64,000 bases of DNA from Streptococcus mitis (GCF_946190375.1 NZ_CAMIAF010000006.1:1-64000), one strand, 5' to 3'. Shown: positions 27,690-36,863, numbered from the stretch's first letter. A program made the numbers and translations. Notes: generated by a model from the letters alone, not told the origin.

Positions 27690-28641
27690 ACTGTCCATAT
27701 TTTTGATAAAAGTCAACTTTTACTTGGATGAAGGTTTTGGCTTCGCGTAGGAGTTGAAGAAGGGTGGCGCGGGTTTCAAATTCTTCTCTTGTCTTGGGTA
27801 GACTGCGGTTCCGGAAGACTTCTAGATAGCGTTCGATTTCATCTAGCAAATCAGAAGCAGGATTGGTCTGGCTTAGTTGCCCTGCAATTTTTGAAAAGAG
27901 CTGCGCTAAGATCAGGCTTTCACTGGCAGCTAGGTGACAGGTGTTGATTTGCTGGGCCATATTTCGCAGGATACGACTTTGTCGCTGTCTCATCTCAAAG
28001 TAGTGGATATGGTAGTCGGTCTGGTGAAAGAGGTGGTCAGAGTGATCCAAATAGACCAGTCTGAGGGCTTCTTCCAAAAGGGTGTCTAATTCTTCCACCA
28101 GCTGTGCTCGGTTGCGTCCGTCCCCTCTGGATAAATAATATTTGAAGCGCTGGAGAATATATTTTAACTTTTCTTCTACCAGCGTGTGATAGTGCTGGAT
28201 TTCCTCTTCTCGTGAAGGCATGTAGAGATTGACTAGTAAAGCAAATCCTGTACCGATAGCAAAGAGAAGGAGTTCATTGACTAGAAGGTCTGGTGAGGTT
28301 GACTCTTGCACCAAGAGATGGCTGACCAAAACAGTGCTTGGTGTGATGCCAATTTCCCAGCCCATCTTATAGGCTAGAGGCACGTAGAGGGCAAGATAGA
28401 GGCCGAGGCTCCAGATATGAAATCCGCTCAAGTGAAAGACCAAAACCCCAATAGCCAGAGCTAGAAGCATGGAAAAGAGCCGATTGCGGGCCAGTTTTAA
28501 GGTACTTTTACGCGTATCAGATAGGCTCAAGAGAGCGATAATTCCAGCCGAAACTGCCGAGGAAAGATTGAGAAAATAAGCAAGAAGACAGGCAAGGCAG
28601 GTAGCTAAGATGAGCTTGGTCGTACGTTGGCTAATAGACAT
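27688..28641 (-). CDS. Aromatic acid exporter (ArAE/FUSC-type) membrane protein
   Basis: A 317-residue protein. The first 140 residues hold several transmembrane helices (LILATCLACLLAYFLNL, VSAGIIALLSL, MLLALAIGVLVFHLSG), and the C-terminal 170 are charged and helical, probably cytoplasmic. This is the layout of Gram-positive ArAE-type exporters, a relative of FUSC/p-hydroxybenzoate efflux proteins. The substrate is unknown. It faces the asp5 end convergently and its TAA (27690-27688) lies at the edge of a BOX repeat. Confidence 0.8.
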   Translation of the reverse strand: MSISQRTTKLILATCLACLLAYFLNLSSAVSAGIIALLSLSDTRKSTLKLARNRLFSMLLALAIGVLVFHLSGFHIWSLGLYLALYVPLAYKMGWEIGITPSTVLVSHLLVQESTSPDLLVNELLLFAIGTGFALLVNLYMPSREEEIQHYHTLVEEKLKYILQRFKYYLSRGDGRNRAQLVEELDTLLEEALRLVYLDHSDHLFHQTDYHIHYFEMRQRQSRILRNMAQQINTCHLAASESLILAQLFSKIAGQLSQTNPASDLLDEIERYLEVFRNRSLPKTREEFETRATLLQLLREAKTFIQVKVDFYQKYGQ

Positions 28642-28671
28642 AAGAATTTCCTAATAAGTTAGAATAAAAGC

Positions 28672-28704
28672 GTAAAAGACAAGACCTGAGCAGGCTTGTC
28701 TTTA
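28672..28704 (-). terminator. Terminator of sstT
   Basis: AAAGACAAG (28675-28683) pairs with CTTGTCTTT (28695-28703) with an inner CCT/AGG extension. Read on the minus strand it ends in TTTT and lies just after the sstT stop. Confidence 0.75.
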
Positions 28705-28708
28705 TGGA

Positions 28709-29914
28709 TTATTTTTTACGGGCTGCTGCATATTCTGCAACGGCAGTAAAGAGGACGTCTGTAGACGAGTTGAGGGCTGTTTCACATGAGTCTTGGATGA
28801 CCCCGATGACAAATCCAACTCCGACAACTTGCATGGCAATATCGTTAGAAATACCGAAAAGGCTACAAGCAACTGGGATAAGAAGGAGGGAACCTCCGGC
28901 AATACCAGAAGCACCACAGGCTGAAATAGCTGCTACTACACTGAGGACAAAGGCTGTTGCAAAGTCAACAGGGATTCCAAGAGTATTTACTGCAGCAAGA
29001 GTCAAAACGTTAATAGTAATCGCTGCCCCGGCCATGTTGATAGTAGAACCAAGTGGGATAGAAACAGAATAGGTATCTGGATCCAGTCCAAGGTCGTGAC
29101 AAAGTTTCATGTTGACAGGGATGTTAGCCGCAGAACTACGAGTGAAGAAGGCTGTCACACCGCTGACACGCAAACATTTCCAAACGAGGGGATAAGGATT
29201 TCTCTTCATAAAGAGGAAGGCAATCAATGGATTGACTACTAGGGCCACAAAGAACATAGTTGTCACCAAGAGGGCAAGCAAGATTCCGTAGTTGGCTAGG
29301 CTTCCGATTCCCTTATCAGAGATGGTTTTAAATACGAGTCCTAAGATTCCAAATGGAGCTAGGTTGATGATCCATTCGACAATCTTAGAAGTCACATCAG
29401 CCATAGTTTTGAGCAATTCTTTACTATTTTTGCTGGCTTCTCTCATGGCAATCCCGAAAACAACTGCCCATGAGAGGATACCGATGTAGTTGGCTGTGAC
29501 AAGGGCATTAACTGGATTGTCAACCAATTTGAGTAAGAGGTTGCTGAGGACCTGTCCAATCCCATCTGGTGGGGCAATATCGGTATTAGCACTATTTAGG
29601 GTAATTTCAACAGGGACGATGAAACTTGCTAGTACAGCGATAAGGGCAGCGGCAAAGGTTCCTACCAAGTAAAGGAAGATAACCGTTTTCATATTGCTAT
29701 CTTGTCCCTTTTGATGTTGGGATAGGGCGTTAGCAACGAGGGCAAAGACCAGAATTGGTGCGATGGCTTTAAGGCCACCAACAAAGAGATCTCCGAGCAG
29801 GCCAATTCCTGAAATGTTAGGAAGTGTCAGTCCTAGAGTTCCTCCAATAAGCATGCCAATCAAGATACGTTTGATCAGGCTTGCCTTATTCCAAGCATGA
29901 ATGATTTTTTTCAT
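28709..29914 (-). CDS. sstT: Serine/threonine:Na+ symporter SstT
   Basis: A 401-residue multi-spanning transporter of the dicarboxylate/amino acid:cation symporter family. Typical features are [14 protein letters not shown] at the start, the Ser-rich re-entrant loop [13 protein letters not shown], and the transport motif region [12 protein letters not shown]. It imports serine and threonine with sodium. AAGGAG lies just upstream of the ATG on the minus strand. Its promoter region is shared with the divergent mscS-like gene. Confidence 0.93.
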   Translation of the reverse strand: MKKIIHAWNKASLIKRILIGMLIGGTLGLTLPNISGIGLLGDLFVGGLKAIAPILVFALVANALSQHQKGQDSNMKTVIFLYLVGTFAAALIAVLASFIVPVEITLNSANTDIAPPDGIGQVLSNLLLKLVDNPVNALVTANYIGILSWAVVFGIAMREASKNSKELLKTMADVTSKIVEWIINLAPFGILGLVFKTISDKGIGSLANYGILLALLVTTMFFVALVVNPLIAFLFMKRNPYPLVWKCLRVSGVTAFFTRSSAANIPVNMKLCHDLGLDPDTYSVSIPLGSTINMAGAAITINVLTLAAVNTLGIPVDFATAFVLSVVAAISACGASGIAGGSLLLIPVACSLFGISNDIAMQVVGVGFVIGVIQDSCETALNSSTDVLFTAVAEYAAARKK

Positions 29915-29944
29915 AACAATCTCCTTTGTTGTGTAATGTTTATG

Positions 29945-29973
29945 ATTATAGTATAAATATGAGCTAAAATCAA
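29945..29973 (-). promoter_or_regulatory. sstT promoter
   Basis: On the minus strand, TTGATT (complement of 29968-29973) and TATAAT (complement of 29945-29950) are separated by exactly 17 bases, 31 bases before the sstT start. Confidence 0.75.
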
Positions 29974-30019
29974 GAATTTTCTGTCTATTTTTGAAATTAT
30001 TTTTGAATATTTATGGAGA

Positions 30020-30047
30020 ATGACACTTTATGAAAGTATGGTATAAT
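30020..30047 (+). promoter_or_regulatory. Promoter of the mscS-like gene
   Basis: ATGACA at 30020-30025, 16-base spacer, and an extended -10 TGGTATAAT at 30039-30047; the start codon is 19 bases further on after GAAAGGAG. Confidence 0.7.
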
Positions 30048-30065
30048 AAATGAAAGGAGTTTTCT

Positions 30066-30632
30066 ATGCAAGAATTTATTCAAACCTACCTCAATAAGCT
30101 TGATCTAACAGCGATTATCGAGAATCTCTTGACCAAGCTACTTTCTCTTTTATTCCTGTTTTTGCTCTTTTATATAGCTAAGAAACTGCTTCATACCATG
30201 GTGCAGAGAATTGTCAAACCTTCTCTAAAAATGTCTCGCCACGATGTCGGGCGTCAGAAAACCATCTCACGTCTGTTAGAAAATGTGTTTAATTATACCC
30301 TTTATTTCTTTTTACTTTACTGCATTTTGTCGATTTTAGGTTTGCCAGTGTCGAGTTTGCTGGCAGGGGCTGGGATTGCTGGGGTGGCCATTGGGATGGG
30401 AGCCCAAGGCTTTCTGTCTGATGTCATCAATGGATTTTTCATCCTCTTTGAACATCAACTGGATGTGGGAGATGAGGTCGTTTTGACAAATGGTCCTATT
30501 ACTGTATCGGGCAAGGTCGTCAGCGTCGGTATTCGGACAACGCAACTCAGAGGAGAAGACCAGGTTCTACACTTCGTTCCCAATCGCAATATCACTGTCG
30601 TCAGCAATTTCTCTCGGACAGACCAGACCTGA
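30066..30632 (+). CDS. Small MscS-type mechanosensitive channel, short form
   Basis: A 188-residue protein with two N-terminal transmembrane stretches (LLTKLLSLLFLFLLFYIA, YTLYFFLLYCILSIL), the pore helix GAGIAGVAIGMGAQ and the MscS beta domain (LDVGDEVV to FVPNRNITVVSNFSR). MscS channels open under membrane tension to release solutes during hypo-osmotic shock. The family usually continues for another 70-90 residues after the beta domain; this protein stops at DQT. It may be a natural short form or a C-terminal truncation. corA begins 52 bases later with its own promoter-like sequence. Confidence 0.82.
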   Translation: MQEFIQTYLNKLDLTAIIENLLTKLLSLLFLFLLFYIAKKLLHTMVQRIVKPSLKMSRHDVGRQKTISRLLENVFNYTLYFFLLYCILSILGLPVSSLLAGAGIAGVAIGMGAQGFLSDVINGFFILFEHQLDVGDEVVLTNGPITVSGKVVSVGIRTTQLRGEDQVLHFVPNRNITVVSNFSRTDQT

Positions 30633-30648
30633 AATTTTAGCAGATTTA

Positions 30649-30657
30649 TGGTACAAT
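30649..30657 (+). promoter_or_regulatory. Extended -10 before corA
   Basis: TGGTACAAT at 30649-30657, 26 bases before the corA start; no clear -35. Confidence 0.45.
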
Positions 30658-30683
30658 AGAAAGAGTTTGGTAAAGGAGAGAAG

Positions 30684-31589
30684 ATGTTTTTAGAAAAACA
30701 GTTGGGCAATGGTTGTACCTGGATTAACCTAGATTTGGATAAGTTGAAAAAACTAGAGGACCTTTCTGAAATCTATGGTTTGGACAAGGAAACCATTGAA
30801 TACGCACTGGATAGGAATGAGCGTGCCCACATGGATTATCACCGCGAAACGGAGACGGTAACCTTTATTTATAATGTTCTTGATTTAGAAAAAGACAAAG
30901 AATATTATGAAGCGATTCCGATGACCTTTATCGTCGAAAGACAACGAATGATTACCATCAGCAACCATAAGAATGCTTATGTCATTGATCAGATGTCAGC
31001 TTATCTGGATAGCCATGAGTCGCTTTCTATTTACAAGTTTCTCTTTGCTGGTTTAGAGATTATCAGTAACGCTTATTATCCTGTCATTGAAGAGATGGAT
31101 AAAAGTAAGGACGAAATTAGTGCCTTGCTACGTCAAACTACAACAAAGAAAAATCTCTTCGCCCTCTCTGACTTGGAGACAGGTATGGTTTACTTGACAG
31201 CAGCAGCAAAACAAAATCGACTCCTCTTGGAACATATCCAGGGCCATGCTCTTTATCGGAGATTTAATGATGTCGAACGAGAGCAGTTTGATGATGCCAT
31301 GATTGAAGCCCATCAGTTGGTGTCTATGACAGACTTGATTTCTCAAGTCTTGCAACAACTCTCAGCTTCTTACAACAACATCCTAAACAATAACTTGAAT
31401 GATAGTTTGTCAATTTTGACTATTATCTCCGTCTTACTAGCAGTACTTGCGGTTATTACAGGTTTCTTCGGAATGAATGTTCCTCTACCATTTACAGAAG
31501 AGCCAAATGCTTGGATTTATATCTTAATGACTAGCTTGATTTTATGGGTGGCCTTATCTCAATGGCTGAAGAAAATTACTAGAAAATAA
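30684..31589 (+). CDS. corA: CorA-family magnesium transporter
   Basis: A 301-residue protein with a large cytoplasmic N-terminal domain and two C-terminal transmembrane helices. The signature GMN (in FFGMNVPLPF) closes the first helix, and the second is AWIYILMTSLILWVALS. CorA proteins form pentameric Mg2+ (or Co2+/Ni2+) channels. AAAGGAG precedes ATG 30684. It is followed after 16 bases by yqeG. Confidence 0.92.
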   Translation: MFLEKQLGNGCTWINLDLDKLKKLEDLSEIYGLDKETIEYALDRNERAHMDYHRETETVTFIYNVLDLEKDKEYYEAIPMTFIVERQRMITISNHKNAYVIDQMSAYLDSHESLSIYKFLFAGLEIISNAYYPVIEEMDKSKDEISALLRQTTTKKNLFALSDLETGMVYLTAAAKQNRLLLEHIQGHALYRRFNDVEREQFDDAMIEAHQLVSMTDLISQVLQQLSASYNNILNNNLNDSLSILTIISVLLAVLAVITGFFGMNVPLPFTEEPNAWIYILMTSLILWVALSQWLKKITRK

Positions 31590-31605
31590 AAGAAAAGGAG
31601 CCAAA

Positions 31606-32133
31606 ATGGTGATTGAAAACTACATGCCAGACTTTGCTGTAGAAGCAGTTTATGATTTGACAGTCCAAAGCCTGAAAAACCAAGGGATCAAAGCTGTTTT
31701 GGTGGATTTAGATAATACTCTCATTGCTTGGAATAACCCTGACGGGACTCCAGAGATGAAACGATGGCTACATGATCTTCGGGACGCGGGCATTCGCATT
31801 ATCGTAGTCTCAAATAACACTAAGAAACGCGTCCAACGAGCAGTTGAGAAATTTGGGATTGACTACGTTTATTGGGCTCTGAAGCCCTTCACATTTGGGA
31901 TTGACCGTGCTATGAAGGAATTTCACTATGATAAAAACGAAGTGGTCATGGTAGGCGACCAGCTCATGACAGATATACGAGCAGCCCACCGTGCAGGCAT
32001 CCGCTCAATCTTGGTTAAGCCCTTAGTCCAACATGACTCGATCAAAACGCAGATTAACCGAGCTCGTGAGCGCCGTGTGATGCGAAAAATCACTGAACAG
32101 TACGGACCGATTACATATAAAAAAGGAATTTAA
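31606..32133 (+). CDS. yqeG: YqeG-family HAD-type phosphatase
   Basis: A 175-residue HAD IIIA phosphatase. Motif I is VDLDNTLIAW, motif II VVSNNT, and motif III/IV VMVGDQLMTDI with the metal-binding Asp. The substrate is not established; the family is encoded beside yqeH, yhbY and nadD in Firmicutes, as here. yqeH starts 2 bases after its stop. Confidence 0.9.
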   Translation: MVIENYMPDFAVEAVYDLTVQSLKNQGIKAVLVDLDNTLIAWNNPDGTPEMKRWLHDLRDAGIRIIVVSNNTKKRVQRAVEKFGIDYVYWALKPFTFGIDRAMKEFHYDKNEVVMVGDQLMTDIRAAHRAGIRSILVKPLVQHDSIKTQINRARERRVMRKITEQYGPITYKKGI

Positions 32134-32135
32134 CT

Positions 32136-33242
32136 ATGGAAGAAATTCTCTGTATTGGTTGTGGAGCAACCATTCAGACGACAGATAAGGCTGGACTTGG
32201 ATTTACTCCCCAGTCGGCACTTGAAAAAGGTTTGGAAACTGGCGAAGTCTATTGCCAACGCTGTTTCCGTCTCCGCCACTATAATGAAATCACGGATGTC
32301 CAGTTGACGGACGATGATTTCCTCAAGCTCTTGCACGATGTGGGAGACAGTGATGCCTTAGTGGTCAATGTCATTGATATCTTTGATTTTAATGGTTCTG
32401 TCATCCCAGGCTTGCCACGTTTTGTATCGGGCAACGATGTTCTCTTGGTAGGAAATAAAAAAGATATCCTCCCTAAGTCAGTTAAGCCGAGCAAGATTAG
32501 CCAGTGGCTCATGGAGCGTGCCCACGAAGAAGGCCTTCGTCCAGTCGATGTTGTCATAACTTCGGCACAAAACAAACATGCCATTAAGGAAGTCATTGAC
32601 AAGATTGAACACTACCGTAAGGGCCGTGATGTCTATGTGGTCGGTGTGACCAACGTTGGAAAATCAACTCTTATCAATGCTATTATCCAAGAAATCACGG
32701 GTGATCAGAATGTCATCACGACTTCGCGCTTCCCAGGGACAACCTTGGATAAGATTGAGATTCCGCTTGACGACGGATCTTATATCTACGATACACCAGG
32801 GATTATCCACCGTCACCAGATGGCCCACTACTTGACGGCCAAAAATTTCAAGTATGTCAGCCCCAAAAAGGAAATCAAGCCTAAGACCTATCAGCTAAAT
32901 CCTGAACAAACTCTGTTTCTAGGTGGACTCGGACGCTTTGACTTTATATCAGGAGAAAAGCAAGGTTTCACTGCCTTCTTTGACAATGAACTCAAACTCC
33001 ACCGTACTAAGCTTGAAGGTGCTAGTGCCTTTTACGATAAGCACCTAGGAACCCTTCTGACACCACCAAATAGTAAGGAAAAGGAAGATTTTCCAAAACT
33101 GGTTGAGCATGTATTTACCATCAAGGACAAGACAGACCTAGTTATCTCAGGTCTAGGGTGGATCCGTGTAACAGGCACTGCCAAAGTCGCCGTCTGGGCA
33201 CCAGAAGGCGTCGCAGTCGTCACACGAAAAGCAATTATTTAA
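32136..33242 (+). CDS. yqeH: Ribosome assembly GTPase YqeH
   Basis: A 368-residue circularly permuted GTPase. A zinc finger (CIGCG ... YCQRC) opens the protein; the GTPase motifs come in the order G4 (GNKKD), G5 (SA), G1 (GVTNVGKST) and G3 (DTPG). YqeH is needed for 30S ribosomal subunit assembly. The first residues of the zinc finger confirm the start at 32136. Downstream is a structured intergenic element, then yhbY. Confidence 0.95.
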   Translation: MEEILCIGCGATIQTTDKAGLGFTPQSALEKGLETGEVYCQRCFRLRHYNEITDVQLTDDDFLKLLHDVGDSDALVVNVIDIFDFNGSVIPGLPRFVSGNDVLLVGNKKDILPKSVKPSKISQWLMERAHEEGLRPVDVVITSAQNKHAIKEVIDKIEHYRKGRDVYVVGVTNVGKSTLINAIIQEITGDQNVITTSRFPGTTLDKIEIPLDDGSYIYDTPGIIHRHQMAHYLTAKNFKYVSPKKEIKPKTYQLNPEQTLFLGGLGRFDFISGEKQGFTAFFDNELKLHRTKLEGASAFYDKHLGTLLTPPNSKEKEDFPKLVEHVFTIKDKTDLVISGLGWIRVTGTAKVAVWAPEGVAVVTRKAII

Positions 33243-33297
33243 ACACAGAAAGGAAAGGGTTATCTGAATTCGGGCGAGCAGGGCGAGCCTATAGAGA

Positions 33298-33430
33298 ATA
33301 CTTTTCGCCGTGGTGTCAGTTGGTACAAGTGATTGTACCAACTGCGGAAAATTTGAGACCTTAGGCTCAAATTTTAGTCATGAAAGTCCGAAGGACTTTG
33401 CTGACGTCCGTCACCACTTCAGAAAAGTAT
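33298..33430. repeat. 133-base closed multi-branch inverted-repeat element
   Basis: The ends pair perfectly (ATACTTTTC 33298-33306 with GAAAAGTAT 33422-33430), and a second stem GTGGTG/CACCAC continues inward (33310-33315 with 33412-33417). Inside are three hairpins: a perfect 12-bp stem with GTGA loop (33317-33344), a perfect 10-bp stem (33348-33375), and AAAGTCC-GAA-GGACTTT extended by GTCA/TGAC (33377-33405). It lies between yqeH and yhbY. It could be a small mobile repeat (MITE-like, perhaps of the pneumococcal SPRITE type, which I cannot verify) or a structured RNA. Confidence 0.7.
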
Positions 33431-33455
33431 AAAAAGAAACTCTTTTAAAGAAATT

Positions 33456-33767
33456 ATGTCATTAACATCAAAACAACGTGCCTTCCTCAACAGTCAGGCA
33501 CACACCCTCAAACCCATCATTCAAATCGGGAAAAATGGACTTAACGACCAAATCAAAACCAGCGTCCGTCAAGCTCTTGATGCCCGCGAATTGATTAAAG
33601 TAACGCTCTTGCAAAATACAGATGAAAACATTCACGAAGTAGCTGAAATCTTGGAAGAAGAAATCGGTGTGGATACAGTCCAAAAAATTGGCCGTATTTT
33701 GATTTTGTTTAAACAATCCAGCAAAAAAGAAAATCGCAAGATTTCTAAAAAAGTCAAAGAAATCTAA
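33456..33767 (+). CDS. yhbY: YhbY-type CRM-domain RNA-binding protein
   Basis: A 103-residue single CRM-domain protein. The start MSLTSKQRAFLNSQAHTLKP and the GKNGLND loop match YhbY, which associates with the large ribosomal subunit precursor. The tail is Lys-rich. No good ribosome-binding site is visible before ATG 33456, and the structured element ends 25 bases upstream. Confidence 0.9.
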   Translation: MSLTSKQRAFLNSQAHTLKPIIQIGKNGLNDQIKTSVRQALDARELIKVTLLQNTDENIHEVAEILEEEIGVDTVQKIGRILILFKQSSKKENRKISKKVKEI

Positions 33768-33818
33768 AAAAACTACTCCAAACAACTGTTTTTACAGAGA
33801 AATAAAGGAGACTAGCCT

Positions 33819-34448
33819 ATGGCAATCGAACTATTGACTCCCTTTACCAAGGTAGAGTTGGAGCCAGAAATCAAGGAGAGAAAACGCAAACAAGTTGGGA
33901 TTTTAGGGGGGAATTTTAACCCTGTTCACAATGCCCATCTGATCGTTGCGGACCAAGTACGCCAGCAGTTAGGACTGGATCAAGTCTTGCTCATGCCGGA
34001 ATATCAACCCCCCCACGTAGATAAAAAGGAAACCATCCCTGAACACCATCGTCTCAAAATGCTTGAGTTGGCGATTGAGGGGATCGAAGGCCTAGACATT
34101 GAAACCATTGAGTTGGAGCGCAAGGGCATTTCCTACACCTACGACACCATGAAGATTTTGACAGAGCAACATCCTGATACGGATTATTACTTTATCATCG
34201 GTGCCGATATGGTGGACTATCTGCCTAAGTGGTACCGAATTGATGAACTGGTTGACATGGTTCAGTTTGTGGGGGTTCAGCGCCCACGCTACAAGGCTGG
34301 AACTTCTTACCCAGTTATCTGGGTGGATGTGCCTCTCATGGATATCTCATCCAGCATGGTGCGTAACTTCATTGCCCAAGGACGGAAACCCAACTTTCTA
34401 CTACCTCAGCGTGTGCTAGACTATATCGAGAAGGAGGGGCTCTACTGA
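33819..34448 (+). CDS. nadD: Nicotinate-nucleotide adenylyltransferase NadD
   Basis: A 209-residue nucleotidyltransferase making nicotinate adenine dinucleotide from NaMN and ATP in NAD synthesis. Visible are [12 protein letters not shown] with the nucleotide-binding HxxH and ISSSMVR near the C-terminus. About 25 residues precede the catalytic fold, as is usual in streptococci; AAAGGAG upstream supports ATG 33819. Its stop overlaps the yqeK start by one base (TGATG). Confidence 0.94.
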   Translation: MAIELLTPFTKVELEPEIKERKRKQVGILGGNFNPVHNAHLIVADQVRQQLGLDQVLLMPEYQPPHVDKKETIPEHHRLKMLELAIEGIEGLDIETIELERKGISYTYDTMKILTEQHPDTDYYFIIGADMVDYLPKWYRIDELVDMVQFVGVQRPRYKAGTSYPVIWVDVPLMDISSSMVRNFIAQGRKPNFLLPQRVLDYIEKEGLY

Positions 34449-35041
34449 TGGCCTATCAAGACTATATCAACTGCTCCCGTGAGGCTTTGTTGGAAAAAAT
34501 GGCAGAGCTTCTACCTGAAAAACGCTTAACTCATTGCTTGGGTGTAGAGCGTGCAGCCATAGAATTGGCTCAGCGATTTGGAGTCGATACTGAGAAAGCA
34601 GGATTAGCAGGCCTTCTTCATGACTATGCTAAAAAGCTGTCAGATCAGGAATTTCTGGATTTGATTGACCGTTACCAGCTAGATTCTGATCTCAAAAACT
34701 GGGGCAATAATGTCTGGCATGGAATGGTTGGCATTTACAAAATTCAGGAAGATTTGGAGCTGCATGATTCAGAAATCCTGCGAGCCATTGAAATCCATAC
34801 AGTCGGAGCTGGTCAGATGACAGACCTAGATAAGGTTATCTATGTCGCAGACTATATCGAGCACAATCGTGCCTTTCCAGGAGTGGATGTAGCACGTGAG
34901 ATTGCAAGTTTATCGCTCAATAAGACGGTGGCCTATGAAACAGCTCGTACCGTGGAGCATCTAGCTCATCAAGGATTTCCCATCTATCCCCAAACCCTTG
35001 AAACCTATAACGCCTTTGTGCACTATTTGAAAGAGGACTAA
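34448..35041 (+). CDS. yqeK: YqeK HD-domain diadenosine tetraphosphatase
   Basis: A 197-residue HD-domain hydrolase: H in [10 protein letters not shown], the HD pair in GLLHDYAKK, and late DYIEHNR. YqeK proteins split Ap4A symmetrically to ADP. It sits between nadD and rsfS, its usual place, except that an isochorismatase gene now lies next. Its last codons contain the AAAGAGGACTAA sequence that recurs before rsfS. Confidence 0.9.
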   Translation: MAYQDYINCSREALLEKMAELLPEKRLTHCLGVERAAIELAQRFGVDTEKAGLAGLLHDYAKKLSDQEFLDLIDRYQLDSDLKNWGNNVWHGMVGIYKIQEDLELHDSEILRAIEIHTVGAGQMTDLDKVIYVADYIEHNRAFPGVDVAREIASLSLNKTVAYETARTVEHLAHQGFPIYPQTLETYNAFVHYLKED

Positions 35042-35542
35042 ATGAAGACGGCTTTTATAATCATTGATGTTCAGAATATTTTAGTGGAAACCGGTTTTCA
35101 GACAAATAGTCTATTGGAAAAAATTTCTTATTTACAAAACCATGCTAGAAGTAAGAATATCGAAATTATCTATGTTCAACATATTGAGAATCCTGAAGCT
35201 CAAACATCAGAAGATTGGCAGTTATCTGCGCTTTTAAATCGAAAACCTGATGAAAAGGTCTTTCAGAAGAAGTATAATAGTATTTTCAAAGAAACTGGCT
35301 TAAAAGAATACTTGGATAAACAGGGGATTGAAAAATTAGTTTTATGTGGCATGCAGACAGAATATTGTGTGGATACCTCTGTCAAGGTTGCCTTTGAATA
35401 TGGCTATAAGCTGATTATTCCAGAAGGTGCTGTCACAACCTTTGATGGGGATGACATTCCAGCAGAAACGATAAATGAATTTTATGAGGACATTTGGGAG
35501 AATCGCTTTGCAGATGTCCTAGATTATAAAAATATTTTTTAA
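35042..35542 (+). CDS. Isochorismatase/nicotinamidase-like cysteine hydrolase
   Basis: A 166-residue hydrolase of the isochorismatase superfamily. The catalytic Asp is in FIIIDVQN and the catalytic Cys in GMQTEYCVDTS. The family splits amides or vinyl ethers; the substrate is unknown. Proximity to nadD might suggest a nicotinamidase-like job but the protein lacks clear nicotinamidase metal-site motifs. It starts directly at the yqeK stop and looks more AT-rich than its neighbours. The 17 bases around its start are repeated exactly around the rsfS start, suggesting it was inserted here. Confidence 0.85.
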   Translation: MKTAFIIIDVQNILVETGFQTNSLLEKISYLQNHARSKNIEIIYVQHIENPEAQTSEDWQLSALLNRKPDEKVFQKKYNSIFKETGLKEYLDKQGIEKLVLCGMQTEYCVDTSVKVAFEYGYKLIIPEGAVTTFDGDDIPAETINEFYEDIWENRFADVLDYKNIF

Positions 35543-35553
35543 AAGAGGACTAA

Positions 35554-35907
<354 letters not shown>

Positions 35908-35911
35908 AAGA

Positions 35912-35945
35912 TGAACTCAGTTGTAGTCAACTGGGTTTTATTTGC
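35912..35945 (+). terminator. Terminator after rsfS
   Basis: AACTCAGTTG (35914-35923) pairs with CAACTGGGTT (35928-35937) across a TAGT loop and is followed by T-rich sequence. Confidence 0.75.
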
Positions 35946-35974
35946 TTATTTTAGAAAAATTGATAGAAAGGTAG

Positions 35975-36100
35975 AGAGCGTCGTGTTTGGCTCCTTTCGA
36001 AATTGAACACGAGCTAAAAGCTGTGAGAAAAAGATAAACTTCCTTTGTATCTGACGATACGGCAGAAAGTTTTCTATTTTCTCCTTGCTTTTAACGCTCT
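35975..36100. repeat. 126-base three-way-junction inverted-repeat element
   Basis: Ends pair perfectly (AGAGCGT 35975-35981 with ACGCTCT 36094-36100). One branch is TCGTGTT/AACACGA (35981-36012). The second continues TAAAAGC/GCTTTTA (36015-36021 with 36087-36093), GAGAAAA/TTTTCTC (36025-36031 with 36077-36083), AAACTT/AAGTTT and GTATC-TGAC-GATAC. It ends 13 bases before the methyltransferase start. Not recognised; structured RNA or small mobile repeat. Confidence 0.65.
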
Positions 36101-36113
36101 TGGTATCATGATT

Positions 36114-36854
36114 ATGGCAACTTATGAAACCTTTGCGGCGGTCTATGATGCGGTCATGGACGATAGTTTATACGACAAATGGACGGATTTTTCTCTGCGT
36201 CACTTGCCTAAGACCAAGGAGAGAAAGAAACTCTTGGAATTGGCTTGTGGGACAGGAATTCAATCGGTGCGCTTCTCTCAGGCTGGTTTTGATGTGACTG
36301 GACTTGACTTGAGTGGGGATATGTTGAAGATTGCTGAGAAGAGAGCGGCTTCAGCCAAGCAAAAGATTGATTTTATTGAAGGCAATATGTTGGATTTATC
36401 CAAGGTAGGTCAATACGATTTTGTCACTTGTTATTCGGACTCTATCTGCTATATGCAGGATGAGGTGGAAGTAGGGGACGTCTTTAAGGAAGTGTATAAC
36501 GCTCTTAATGAAGACGGAGTTTTCATCTTTGACGTGCATTCGATCTACCAGACAGATGAGGTTTTTCCAGGCTATTCCTACCATGAAAATGCGGAAGATT
36601 TCGCCATGCTCTGGGATACCTATGAGGATGCAGCTCCTCACTCCATCGTGCATGAGTTGACTTTCTTTGTCAGGGAGGCTGACGATTCTTTTAGTCGCCA
36701 CGATGAAGTGCATGAAGAGCGGACTTATGAGGTTCTGACCTATGATATTTTGCTGGAACAGGCTGGATTCAAGTCTTTCAAACTCTATGCGGACTTTGAG
36801 GACAAGGAGCCAACAGAGACAAGCACCCGTTGGTTTTTTGTGGCGCAGAAGTAG
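36114..36854 (+). CDS. SAM-dependent class I methyltransferase
   Basis: A 246-residue methyltransferase with the SAM-binding motif LLELACGTGIQ, the acidic GLDLS and FVTCYSDSICY. The substrate is unknown. I place the start at ATG 36114 (MATYETFAAVYDAV), because the reading frame further upstream is made of the structured element 35975-36100 and would give an unlikely leader; ATG 36108 is also possible. No clear ribosome-binding site is seen before either. tmcAL starts 9 bases after its stop, as in related streptococci. Confidence 0.85.
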   Translation: MATYETFAAVYDAVMDDSLYDKWTDFSLRHLPKTKERKKLLELACGTGIQSVRFSQAGFDVTGLDLSGDMLKIAEKRAASAKQKIDFIEGNMLDLSKVGQYDFVTCYSDSICYMQDEVEVGDVFKEVYNALNEDGVFIFDVHSIYQTDEVFPGYSYHENAEDFAMLWDTYEDAAPHSIVHELTFFVREADDSFSRHDEVHEERTYEVLTYDILLEQAGFKSFKLYADFEDKEPTETSTRWFFVAQK

Positions 36855-36863
36855 GAGATTACT

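Noticed and set aside
36045-36113. N-terminal extension of the methyltransferase from TTG 36045
   Set aside because: This stretch is the right half of a structured element, has no ribosome-binding site, and the conserved protein begins MATYETF.
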